A DNA stretch of 64,000 bases, taken from assembly GCA_022447585.1 (NCBI GenBank), contig JAKVAR010000006.1, forward strand, positions 124,001 through 188,000, written 5' to 3'. The notes under the pieces are model-generated. The model ran no database searches, was not told the DNA's origin, and saw only the letters and a list, made by a program, of their open reading frames with translations. Source of the stretch: Crocinitomicaceae bacterium (GTDB lineage Bacteria; Bacteroidota; Bacteroidia; Flavobacteriales_D; Crocinitomicaceae). A program made the translations under genes and the position numbers. Below are positions 42,941 through 52,702 of the stretch, one piece after another; within the stretch, counting starts at the first letter, position 1; each line of letters begins with the position of its first letter.

Positions 42941-43062
42941 TTAACGTCAATTAAACCTTTGACACCCGACAGCAGCAAATTAAATGGTTTATTGCACTAC
43001 ACAAAATTTTTAAAATAGAGTTCAGACGTTTATCTTCAAATGGCACTAAATCATATTGATTC

Positions 43063-45633
43063 TTACAATGAACCCGCAACCACAAAAGCTTTCCTTCCCA
43101 CAAAAACGATTGCACCAGAAATATCAATAGCTTCAAAGATGGCAACATATGTTCCAATAGTCGCTTTCGTCCCATCTTCACGAATACCGTCCCACGTAAA
43201 AACGCCTTCACTCGCTAACAACTCTGATGAAAAAACCTCTTTTACCAGCCTACCGCGATCATCATAGATAACGAATTTACCAATCATGCCTTCCGATTCC
43301 ATTTGATAGTTCACTTGAAGTACATCTTCATAACCATCATTATCTGGAGAAACGGTCTGCGATTCAAAAGTAAAATTACCTGAGTTTACGACTGGGTTGA
43401 ATTGAGAATTTTCTCCACCCGGAGTTCCAAAGCCGATAGCTTCTGCTGCAGTATGCCAATTATTTGCATCAGTGGACAAGCCATCAGGATCGATACGCTC
43501 CAATGATTTACCATCTGTGTTATCTAATAATTGAAAATGCCAGTCAGCTGTATAAGCTACTCGATCAATAACCGTTAAACCATCAATTAAATAAACCGTA
43601 CTTGAATCATTCGTTAAGGATGGAACATCACTCGTAACAAAACGACCAACAACAGCAGATGGATAATTTTGAATAATTTGATTTTCATCTTCCGTTATCA
43701 CGACGTACTCACCTGGGTAAAGTAAAAAATGAACATCAATCATTGCATTTCCACCAATCGTGTCATCATCAAAATTCGCAAGCTCCATTTGATAAAGATC
43801 AATCAGTTTATTGGAATTGTTGTACAGTTCAACCCAATCACTTCCGCCTGTTAAAGGGTCAAATAGTATCTCATTAATAACTACATCTCCAGGTTCAGGT
43901 GTTTCCGGCAATGCAAATTCTCCATTTAAGGTAGCAAAGTTCATCCAACAATCCGCCACGTCTTCAAGTTGCATAGAATACACTTGAGAATTTGACAGGT
44001 TCTCAACAAATTGTATGGTAAACATTGAAGGATAAGCCTCCAAAACATAAGTGTTCAGAATCGTCAAACTGGGGTTAGCCGTGATGTTTGAATTCACTAG
44101 AGATAATGAATCCATTCCTTCAGTAAAATAAACCTCAACATAATTTGGAGCTAAAGCCACCATTTGATCAATTTGAGGTAAGTCTGTATCCGGTGTTATA
44201 TCAAAAATTGAATTTTGCAACCCTGGTGTTCCTCCTAAGACTGAATTACTGGCTTTCCAATCAGAAAAATCGGAGCAAGGATCATTTGGGTTAATTCGTT
44301 CTATGGTATACCCCCCGCCATCTTTATCCTCATCATTATACCAGTCGATTGTATAAGAAATTGAATCAAGCAAAACTCCATTATTATCCCGTATCACGAT
44401 GTTATCTCCAGAATTATTCAAACTTGGGAAACTAGTCACTCCAGTTGCAATAGCGAAAGAATCCACATTTGCTGTAGAGGATAATACGATATATTCTCCT
44501 GGCAATAACCATCCATTTTGCAAGGTTCCATTTGAAGATGCATCCGCCAAAGTCCAATCTTGAACATTCAAGATCTTATTACTTCTATTGTATAACTCAA
44601 CAAATTCCGCATCTGCTAATCCCAATTGTGGGGTTGGGTCACAAAAGAATTCATTAATCACAATATCACCTGGTACTGCCATTTCAGCAATCAAATACAT
44701 AAATTCTACCGACTGAGAAAAAGAAGCATTTCCTGAAATATCTTGAATCAAATTTGAAAACAGTGTATATGAATTCCCATTCGTTAATGGAGCAGATGGA
44801 ACTAAATGGACTAAGGCAGGGTTAGTACCATCTAGTGTTGCTGATACTGCAGATAAGAATGGTTGAATATCATAATTACCAATTGTTTCAGCAGTCGTTT
44901 GATCAACTGCTTCGTCAAAAAGAACATCAATTTGATTTGCATTAATCGCCGTTGCCGAGATTAATGCTGGGGGTGTCGTGTCCACAATTTCATCACCAAC
45001 ATAAATCGAATCATAAAAGAAATTATCAGCGTTACTGACTGTATACTCGCTCAAAAATCCGAAATGAGACCCCAGTATAGCTGTTGCGTCATTCACGCTG
45101 CCGGCCAAGGTATAATTTACACCTCCGGCATCATCAATATATAACGACCAATTCGCAGAAGCATCTCTTACCACTCGAATACCAATAGCGAAACTAGTAG
45201 CAATTTGGCCAGTTGGCCCAGCAATCATTTCTGTATGTATACCGCCATCAACTTTAAATAAGCGCACGGCATCACCTGTTCCAGCCTCACCAAGTTGTAC
45301 ATAAAAACCATCTGGATCTGTACTTAGGTCAGTTGAATTAGATGTCAAATACACACGACCATAATTTCCTGAAGAAGGGGAAAATGACTGTTTCACCCAA
45401 AATGACCACTCTTTTGAGTCTAAGCTTGCAAGACCATGATTTGTAGATAAATATGAAGTTGAAGCCACTGTATTGGCTAATTGAAGCTCCATTGCAGGGT
45501 TCACAATATAGTCCGCAGTAGTACCTGTCCAAGTTGGGTTCGTGGTGAAATTTCCATCAGTAAAGTTTTCAATAAACTGTGCAAATAGCATTGTATTCGT
45601 TAAAAACACCACAAACAATAAAAAGTACTTCAT
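43063..45633 (-). CDS. Secreted multidomain protein with two lamin-tail domains and FlgD-like Ig C-terminus
   Basis: Signal peptide; GDIVINEFFCDPTPQLGLADAEFVELYNRSN and GDVVINEILFDPLTGGSDWVELYNNSN (LTD); TVSPDNDGYEDVLQVNYQM...FTWDGIREDGTKATIGTYVAIFEA. Confidence 0.85.
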   Translation of the reverse strand: MKYFLLFVVFLTNTMLFAQFIENFTDGNFTTNPTWTGTTADYIVNPAMELQLANTVASTSYLSTNHGLASLDSKEWSFWVKQSFSPSSGNYGRVYLTSNSTDLSTDPDGFYVQLGEAGTGDAVRLFKVDGGIHTEMIAGPTGQIATSFAIGIRVVRDASANWSLYIDDAGGVNYTLAGSVNDATAILGSHFGFLSEYTVSNADNFFYDSIYVGDEIVDTTPPALISATAINANQIDVLFDEAVDQTTAETIGNYDIQPFLSAVSATLDGTNPALVHLVPSAPLTNGNSYTLFSNLIQDISGNASFSQSVEFMYLIAEMAVPGDIVINEFFCDPTPQLGLADAEFVELYNRSNKILNVQDWTLADASSNGTLQNGWLLPGEYIVLSSTANVDSFAIATGVTSFPSLNNSGDNIVIRDNNGVLLDSISYTIDWYNDEDKDGGGYTIERINPNDPCSDFSDWKASNSVLGGTPGLQNSIFDITPDTDLPQIDQMVALAPNYVEVYFTEGMDSLSLVNSNITANPSLTILNTYVLEAYPSMFTIQFVENLSNSQVYSMQLEDVADCWMNFATLNGEFALPETPEPGDVVINEILFDPLTGGSDWVELYNNSNKLIDLYQMELANFDDDTIGGNAMIDVHFLLYPGEYVVITEDENQIIQNYPSAVVGRFVTSDVPSLTNDSSTVYLIDGLTVIDRVAYTADWHFQLLDNTDGKSLERIDPDGLSTDANNWHTAAEAIGFGTPGGENSQFNPVVNSGNFTFESQTVSPDNDGYEDVLQVNYQMESEGMIGKFVIYDDRGRLVKEVFSSELLASEGVFTWDGIREDGTKATIGTYVAIFEAIDISGAIVFVGRKAFVVAGSL

Positions 45634-45662
45634 AGTTGATCAATCAATGAAGCTAAATATAC

Positions 45663-45670
45663 TAAATTTG
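45663..45670 (+). promoter_or_regulatory. -7 box (TAAATTTG) for asd
   Basis: Exact TAnnTTTG 26 nt upstream of ATG 45697. Confidence 0.4.
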
Positions 45671-45696
45671 AAGCTTTAAATACTAAATCTAAGAGA

Positions 45697-46683
45697 ATGA
45701 GGGTAGCTATAGTTGGTGCGACAGGAATGGTTGGAGGAGTAATGCTTAAGGTATTACGTGAAATGAACTTTCCTATTACTGAAATGATACCCGTAGCATC
45801 ACAGACATCCGTTGGAAAAGTGTTAGACTTTGGTGGACTAAAGTGCACGGTAGTTGGTATGCAAACCGCTGTGAACATGAAACCAGATCTCGCTATATTT
45901 TCTGCTGGCGGTGGAACATCTCTTGATTGGGCACCAAAATTTGCCGACGCTGGTATTACCGTTATTGATAACTCATCCGCATGGAGAATGGACCCAACTA
46001 AAAAGTTGGTTGTTCCTGAAATCAACGGTGATACTCTGACGGCTGATGATAAAATCATTGCAAATCCAAACTGCAGTACAATTCAGCTTGTTTTAGCACT
46101 TAAACCTTTACATGAAAAATTTAACGTTAAGCGCGTTGTAGTATCAACATACCAATCAATAACTGGAACTGGAGTTAAAGCAACGACGCAACTATCTAAT
46201 GAGCGCGCTGGTGTAAAAGGTGAAATGGCCTACCCGTATACAATTGATAATAACTGTCTTCCTCACTGTGATGATTTTACAGATAATGGTTACACTAAAG
46301 AGGAGATGAAGTTAACAAATGAAACAAAAAAAATTCTCGACCCAGGCATTAATGTTACGGCAACGGCTGTTCGTATACCAGTTATGGGAGGCCACTCAGA
46401 ATCACTAAACATTGAATTCAAAAATGAATTTGAGTTAAGTGAAATACGATCTTTATTGCACGATCAAGAAGGAGTTACATTGAAAGATGACCCAACGACA
46501 AACACTTATCCAATGCCTCTGTATTCAGCAGGAAAGAATGATGTTTTCGTGGGGCGAATTCGTAGAGATGAGTCTCAGCCAAACACACTAAACATGTGGG
46601 TTGTTTCTGATAATTTAAGAAAAGGCGCAGCAACAAACGCGGTGCAAATTGCACAATTACTGCTTGAAAAAGGGTTGATTTAA
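45697..46683 (+). CDS. asd: Aspartate-semialdehyde dehydrogenase
   Basis: VAIVGATGMVGGVMLKVL, ANPNCSTIQLVLALKPLHE, VMGGHSESLNIEF. Confidence 0.96.
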   Translation: MRVAIVGATGMVGGVMLKVLREMNFPITEMIPVASQTSVGKVLDFGGLKCTVVGMQTAVNMKPDLAIFSAGGGTSLDWAPKFADAGITVIDNSSAWRMDPTKKLVVPEINGDTLTADDKIIANPNCSTIQLVLALKPLHEKFNVKRVVVSTYQSITGTGVKATTQLSNERAGVKGEMAYPYTIDNNCLPHCDDFTDNGYTKEEMKLTNETKKILDPGINVTATAVRIPVMGGHSESLNIEFKNEFELSEIRSLLHDQEGVTLKDDPTTNTYPMPLYSAGKNDVFVGRIRRDESQPNTLNMWVVSDNLRKGAATNAVQIAQLLLEKGLI

Positions 46684-48587
46684 TAATTGCCTCCTATTTT
46701 TCTTAGGTTTAATTCCTCTTTGCTAAAACTTGGAAGGCTCGATGGAACAAACGTTAAATCTGATGTATCCGTCAATGCTTTCATGAAATTTATTATGTCC
46801 TCAATTTCGGCATCACTAAGAGATAGTGAATCTGCCGGTAAGGTTTGATTAGGTACATCTAAATTTATCCCTGTTCCTCCTCCATTATTATAAAACTCCA
46901 TTACGTCTTCAAGTGTTTCGAATTGACCATTATGCATATATGGAGCAGTCAAGGCAACATTGCGTAAACTTGGCGTTTTAATTGATCCGTTATAAAAAGA
47001 AACACGTTCTTTTAATAATCCATTCATAAATCTTCCTGGATCATCATCTAAGACATAAGGCTTAGTATTCTTGGCAGGTACACCTAGAACCTCAGATTCA
47101 GATTCATTGTAAAGTGGTGGAACTAAACCAGCAAATGTTGGAGCAAAATGGCAAGTAGCACATCCAGCCTTTCCAGCAAATAAGTTATATCCATTCACGA
47201 CTGAATTAGAGATTGATTCACTCTCATCTCGTATGAATTTATCAAAATCAGAATTGAACGAATTCAACCTAGCAATATAACTTGTAACTGCATTCGTGAC
47301 GGTATTTCGAGAGATTCCTTCTGCTCCATAAACTTCATCGAATAATTCTACATAATCCTCAGACAATTTAAGTTTTTTTACTATTTCAAAATAATTCGAG
47401 GCAAATTCAGTAGGATCAAGGACCACGTGATCCATTTGCGAAGAAAGTTTATCTGCTCTCATATCATGAAAATATCGATCAGCAAAAACAGCATTAATCA
47501 ATGTAGGAGAATTCCTTAATCCACTAGATTGTTTATCTAAATTTAATGGTGTGATTTTACCATCCGCAAAAGCCTTTTTCGGATCATGACATGATGCACA
47601 AGCACGTTGATTATTTAAAGAAAGAATCGGATCGAAAAAGAGTAATTTCCCGAGTTCAAATTGTAAATCAGATTTAGTTTCATCTTGGTATTCAGCAAAA
47701 TATTCCATCCTTAAAAAATCATTGGAAAACATACTTTTACTTTCGTAATTCACTGCTCCAAGGTTGCGTTTATAATGTTTTGGTAACTCAATATTCATCT
47801 TGTTTTGAAACTCAAGCAATATTCGCCATAAAGCGTCAAGATTGGTTTTTATAAACTCAACTCGGTTCAAGTCATCAAACTTTGTGGTTCTTAATTTCGA
47901 AATAGAATTAGTACAAAGACGCTCAAACTCTATCCATTCTTCTTTCGTCAGATAGTTCGAATATAAACGACCTACTTTCAATATTCCATCAATCGTATAA
48001 CTTGACTCTAAAAGACCATTCTCAGCACTTACTGGCAAATCGAAACCAGAAAGTCCCATTGTATTAATTCTTACAACACCATACCTCATGCCTTCAAAGA
48101 TGAAAGCATCTGAAATTTGACTCTGCATTGATTTGGTTAGCAATGACTCCAGCGACTTTATTAAACCATTGGTGATCGTCAAGGAACTATCATAATTCAA
48201 TTCTTCTTCTGCCAATAATTCCTCTAAACGCTGAAATCCTTTCGGATCTATGATTGAAATTTCCGGCACTTTCTTCATCAATTTTGGTAAAGGCGCTCCA
48301 TTAATTTCAAGGTTAAATTGTTCTATATCAAAATGACTTAATACCCATTCTATTTTCTTGAAATGACGTCTTGCTTCGTTTTTTTTCCGAACTATTTCAC
48401 TTTGAGTTTTTTTTGAGGCAATTAGGTTTTTTGTAGACTTCAATTCAATCAAACAACTTTCTAATTCAGTAAAAACCCATTGTCGCACCTCAACTATAGG
48501 CAGTTGCTCAATATCTTGATGTCCGGAATTAGAATTAAACCGGAGGAGGCTTATTGAAAGTCCAAAAAATAGAAGAATAAGTTTCAT
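46680..48587 (-). CDS. Di-heme cytochrome c peroxidase family protein
   Basis: CASCH and CATCH heme sites; LGKLLFFDPILSLNNQRACASCHDPKKAFADG; TPSLRNVALTAPYMHNGQFETLEDVMEFYN. Confidence 0.93.
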   Translation of the reverse strand: MKLILLFFGLSISLLRFNSNSGHQDIEQLPIVEVRQWVFTELESCLIELKSTKNLIASKKTQSEIVRKKNEARRHFKKIEWVLSHFDIEQFNLEINGAPLPKLMKKVPEISIIDPKGFQRLEELLAEEELNYDSSLTITNGLIKSLESLLTKSMQSQISDAFIFEGMRYGVVRINTMGLSGFDLPVSAENGLLESSYTIDGILKVGRLYSNYLTKEEWIEFERLCTNSISKLRTTKFDDLNRVEFIKTNLDALWRILLEFQNKMNIELPKHYKRNLGAVNYESKSMFSNDFLRMEYFAEYQDETKSDLQFELGKLLFFDPILSLNNQRACASCHDPKKAFADGKITPLNLDKQSSGLRNSPTLINAVFADRYFHDMRADKLSSQMDHVVLDPTEFASNYFEIVKKLKLSEDYVELFDEVYGAEGISRNTVTNAVTSYIARLNSFNSDFDKFIRDESESISNSVVNGYNLFAGKAGCATCHFAPTFAGLVPPLYNESESEVLGVPAKNTKPYVLDDDPGRFMNGLLKERVSFYNGSIKTPSLRNVALTAPYMHNGQFETLEDVMEFYNNGGGTGINLDVPNQTLPADSLSLSDAEIEDIINFMKALTDTSDLTFVPSSLPSFSKEELNLRKIGGNY

Positions 48588-48601
48588 TTTAATACGAAAG
48601 T

Positions 48602-48628
48602 AGTCCCTCGAGAAAAACCCGAGGGACT
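48602..48628 (-). terminator. Hairpin downstream of the PhoX-like gene (candidate terminator or processing site)
   Basis: agtccctcg-agaaaaacc-cgagggact perfect 9-bp stem between two same-strand genes; no strong T tract. Confidence 0.5.
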
Positions 48629-48652
48629 TATGATTGATATACTAATAGTTAA

Positions 48653-51600
48653 TTATTGGATAACTAGCCTTTTTCTTTGACCAGCACTATTTTGAATGTA
48701 ATATACACCTGGGTTTAAATCCATAATGTCTAATTGACTAGCGTTCCTTTGAACACGAATCAACTTACCATTGAAATCATAAAGAGCAACATCCATTACC
48801 TCATTGAAATAAACGATTCTAGAAGTTGGGTTAGGATAAACACTGAACGCGCTATTATCTTCACTTAACTCATCAATTCCAGCTTGGTTTAGGTAATCCC
48901 AACCCGTAAGAGCAATAGTCAATGAATTATTGTAAGGAAAAGGATTGCTTGAATTTGGGTGTTGAGAATTGAAGAACAATGTCTTTCCATCTGGTGTTGC
49001 CCGAACTCCGGTAACCTCAGCTCCAAAAGGAACTTGCGCAATTCTAACCAAATCATCAATTGAAGGATTAGCGATTGTCATGTCTAGAATAAACAACTCA
49101 CAAGCCCTGTTTGAAACCCCAGCAGGCATTCTACCATGAGAAGTTCCATTCAAATCTTCACATATAACCATATACGGATTTCCATTGACATTCATAAAAG
49201 TCAAACCATCCGGGTTTGATAAATGAACATCCGGATAAGATCCCATCGTTACATTTGGCGTGTCATGAAACTCAGGGCCTGCTTCTAAAGTGCTCATGAT
49301 ACTATCGTTAGCAACATCCAACTTTAATATTCTTCCATAATAATCTACATAATCAGATGCAAAAGGGTCAGTCCCCTGAGTATTTGCGCGTTCAATATGA
49401 TGATTTGCAACAACTCCACCATTATACATATGACCTCTCCATCTTGAAGCCGGATTATCTCTACCTGTTTCAGTGATGTAAATATTGTTATCATCGCTAT
49501 TGAAAGCCACCCACTCTAACCTATTAAACATTGTTGCGCCAGCATTAATTGCCTCTGCTTGGTAGTCTAACATTTTATCCATTCTTGAATTATCAATTTC
49601 GATCCACTTTTTACCGTCAAATCCATTCACGTTATATGCTGAAATCGATCCATTGTATCCAGAAAAAGACTCATTTGTAGAAATCAAGTATGGAAGTCCT
49701 GTTGGGCTATTTACGGCATCAACAAAAACCAAACCTTCTGGACTTTGATCCGTTCCATTCTCATTGAAGTAATTTACAAATTTTGAGTTAGCTGGATCAC
49801 TAATATCATAAACCATTACCCCCGCAGCTCTTTCTAATCCAATGTATGCAAAGGTTTTTCCTCCAACATGTCCAAAGGTGATTGACTCAGGTTCAGATCC
49901 TTTATCATCATCTCTGTTGTCTGCATAATTATCACCAAATCTTTCCGCTAAAATCTTTCCTATTTCATTGCCACTATCAAACACTTGGTTTCCATTTAAA
50001 TCCCAGATTGAGAAAGAACGCGCGCCATAAGAATACAATACGTCGAAGTCACCATCATTATCAATATCACCTTGAGAAGTTGTAATTTTCAGTCTTCCTA
50101 AATTCTCATCTAATTGAAGTGTTGCAGGATTAGGGAAAACCGTAGGATCAAGAATGACATCAGCAACTCGCTCTTCTTCAGAATAACCGTTATAATCTCT
50201 AGCGTCACCTTCATTCGCTGTTAAAATATACTCAACACCACCAATTTCTACAATTGATATTGCATCCGGTTGATACATACCATAAACGTTATCCCATTGT
50301 TGGAAATTTCCAATTATTCCATCATCATCTGATGCATCGATGTGATTCTCTGATAAACTGTAATCTTTATAACCAAGGCTAATTACATCTTCTATTGTAG
50401 CAGTAGCAATATCTAAAACAGCGATTGCGTTATTCTCTTGTAATGCTACATATGCTTTAGTTGATGCTCCATTAACGGCTATATATTCTGGTTCTAAATC
50501 AGCAGAAACATCTGTTGTGTTATTTCCAAAAACTCTAACATCCGGAATTAAAGCAGTAGTGAAAGCATTGAAGTCAGCAGTTTGAACTGTAGCAGATGCA
50601 ACGCCTGAAGTTAAGTCAATCACTGAAACTGTTCCATCAGGATCAATTGTATAATCATCATTTGGTTCGCCTTCATTTGCAACTAGCAAGAAATCCCCAT
50701 TTGGAGTATAAGTTACCATATCAGGCAGAGCTCCAACGGTTATCGTATTTAAGATTGTAAAGCTATTATCAAAGAATATAACTTGTCCAGCGTTTTGCGC
50801 AATTGCATCAGGAATAGAAACGGCAACTATCCCGTTATGAACAGCTACAGAAGTTGGTTTACCGTATAAACTCAGATCAACAAAACCGACACTATCAATC
50901 GATGAAGCATTTACGAATTCGGTAACAAGAATACCATTATCTTCACTATTTGTAGAGTAGATTCTGTTGTTAACTTCGTCATAAGCTGAAATTTCCGAAA
51001 ACGCATTTTCAAAGGACGCTTGATGAGATAATCTCATTTGTTTATCATCTTCTCTATACGCATAAAGTTTTCCTGATGTGAAGTCTCCTTCCGTATCAGC
51101 AATAAACTTAGATAGAATACCTGGAGTGTTGTCCGCACCAGTATATACCGTTTTATTATCTGGCATAACGACACCTCCTTCAAAAGGCTGTCTTCCCCAA
51201 TTATATTGTTTTCTGATAGCCACGGCCTCTTTTGGGTCAACCTCAACCATCCAATTAAAGTTTTCGTATTTCTTAATGGTCTTACCATCAGCCATTGGAA
51301 TCCCAGAACCACTTATTGTGAAATCTAATGTATCAAGAACACCCAATCCGTCAGCATAAATAGAAGCATTATCACTTCTAAACCACTCCTCTGCGGACCA
51401 AATTCTGCCATCGTACTCAGAAGTTATACCACCACAATTCATTCCTGTTTCGCCTACAGTATTTGCGAAGTCTACATTAAAATAAAGCCCTGTTCTACCA
51501 TCCGCTAATGTTTGCTCAACAACTTCAATCGAATCAGTATCTGCGTTCCTTCGAATTTTAAAAACAGTCATTCCACCACCGTCACCAATATTCGGGTCGC

Positions 51601-51925
51601 TTGTTACCATTTCATGATTAATTGTAATCCAACCTAAATCAGGCGTTCCTGGCGTTAGATCTGGAGTAAACCCAATGAAGTCATGCCATTGTTTAGCTGG
51701 ATACTCTCCTGCTGGATTACCATAGGTCTCTGTTGTTTGCACAACATCATGTCCTCCAATAAAAATAACTTGTTTCTGAATTGGCGAAGCAGGCACTACT
51801 ACTTCATCAGGAATAACATTGAAATCAATCGAAGGATCGAAACCAATCTGACCAAAACTAACGTTCGAAATGCATAACAATCCAAAGGCCAGAGAGGACA
51901 ATTTTGCGCTTTTAATAGATACCAT
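48653..51925 (-). CDS. PhoX-like (DUF839) secreted protein with inserted choice-of-anchor-I propeller and T9SS type A sorting domain
   Basis: N-term GFTPDLTPGTPDLGWITINHEM; middle PTSVAVHNGIVAVSIPDAI...LVANEGEPNDDYTIDPDGTVSVIDL; later AEVTGVRATPDGKTLFFNSQHPNSSNP; C-term FSVYPNPTSRIVYF...GVYYIQNSAGQRKRLVIQ. Confidence 0.85.
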   Translation of the reverse strand: MVSIKSAKLSSLAFGLLCISNVSFGQIGFDPSIDFNVIPDEVVVPASPIQKQVIFIGGHDVVQTTETYGNPAGEYPAKQWHDFIGFTPDLTPGTPDLGWITINHEMVTSDPNIGDGGGMTVFKIRRNADTDSIEVVEQTLADGRTGLYFNVDFANTVGETGMNCGGITSEYDGRIWSAEEWFRSDNASIYADGLGVLDTLDFTISGSGIPMADGKTIKKYENFNWMVEVDPKEAVAIRKQYNWGRQPFEGGVVMPDNKTVYTGADNTPGILSKFIADTEGDFTSGKLYAYREDDKQMRLSHQASFENAFSEISAYDEVNNRIYSTNSEDNGILVTEFVNASSIDSVGFVDLSLYGKPTSVAVHNGIVAVSIPDAIAQNAGQVIFFDNSFTILNTITVGALPDMVTYTPNGDFLLVANEGEPNDDYTIDPDGTVSVIDLTSGVASATVQTADFNAFTTALIPDVRVFGNNTTDVSADLEPEYIAVNGASTKAYVALQENNAIAVLDIATATIEDVISLGYKDYSLSENHIDASDDDGIIGNFQQWDNVYGMYQPDAISIVEIGGVEYILTANEGDARDYNGYSEEERVADVILDPTVFPNPATLQLDENLGRLKITTSQGDIDNDGDFDVLYSYGARSFSIWDLNGNQVFDSGNEIGKILAERFGDNYADNRDDDKGSEPESITFGHVGGKTFAYIGLERAAGVMVYDISDPANSKFVNYFNENGTDQSPEGLVFVDAVNSPTGLPYLISTNESFSGYNGSISAYNVNGFDGKKWIEIDNSRMDKMLDYQAEAINAGATMFNRLEWVAFNSDDNNIYITETGRDNPASRWRGHMYNGGVVANHHIERANTQGTDPFASDYVDYYGRILKLDVANDSIMSTLEAGPEFHDTPNVTMGSYPDVHLSNPDGLTFMNVNGNPYMVICEDLNGTSHGRMPAGVSNRACELFILDMTIANPSIDDLVRIAQVPFGAEVTGVRATPDGKTLFFNSQHPNSSNPFPYNNSLTIALTGWDYLNQAGIDELSEDNSAFSVYPNPTSRIVYFNEVMDVALYDFNGKLIRVQRNASQLDIMDLNPGVYYIQNSAGQRKRLVIQ

Positions 51926-52080
51926 ATTTTGTTTATTTTATATATGGCAAAGATCATTTTCATTTAAAATCTAATCGTTAAGGGAAAGTTGTATCTCCTT
52001 TACTTTTATTTTAAACAAGGTGTGTTGGTTTGTTTCTAATTTGTTAAAATTATTATCCTAATGTTAATAAATGGAAGGGT

Positions 52081-52698
52081 TTAACCTCTAAAACGCCATT
52101 TACTTTTAGTAATTGGTTCTCTGAAGTCATCTAGCAATTCTGAAACACCTTTTGTAATCATTTTACGGACAAATTTTAACGTTCCACGAGATTGCTTATA
52201 TTCGAATTCTTTCAAAAAAATAGGAACGATTGCCAAAAAATTAATGGTTTTATCATCCAATTTCATCTCAGCCATTTCTTGTTCCAATAGCATTGGTCTG
52301 GTCAAAAAAAAGTGATTTTGTTTCATGGTAGGTGACAGCGATTTCATTTCAGCACCGCAAGGCATAGTATGTCCATGACCGAACCAAGATTCTTTTTCAA
52401 CCACGTACTTTGATAAACGTTGGATCCATTCAAAAACCCAGTTCATTTGTGGGTTATCCATATCTTCCCATTGCCAGTAACTTGGCAAGCAAAAATAGAG
52501 TTCATTGAATTCTTCACCAATTAACTTTTCTGGGACAGGCATGCAATAATCGCTTAAACCATTAGTTACAATAACCGTAACCGGAGATCTTAACTCTAGA
52601 TCTAATATGAGCAGTGGTATATCACCTTTCTTTCTAGGTAGCTCAGAAACCCTATGCTCCCCGAATCTTTCCGTAAAGATTTCTTTTATCTTAGACAT
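52081..52698 (-). CDS. Suppressor of fused (SUFU)-domain protein
   Basis: VTVIVTNGLSDYCMPVPE...ELYFCLPSYWQWEDMDNPQMNWVFEWIQRLSKYVVEKESWFGHGHTMP. Start at MSKIKEIF rather than 52728. Confidence 0.78.
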   Translation of the reverse strand: MSKIKEIFTERFGEHRVSELPRKKGDIPLLILDLELRSPVTVIVTNGLSDYCMPVPEKLIGEEFNELYFCLPSYWQWEDMDNPQMNWVFEWIQRLSKYVVEKESWFGHGHTMPCGAEMKSLSPTMKQNHFFLTRPMLLEQEMAEMKLDDKTINFLAIVPIFLKEFEYKQSRGTLKFVRKMITKGVSELLDDFREPITKSKWRFRG

Positions 52699-52702
52699 GC
52701 AT

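Noticed and set aside
42951-43211. 86-aa minus-strand ORF
   Set aside because: Overlaps the 3' end of the lamin-tail gene in another frame on the same strand; composition not protein-like.
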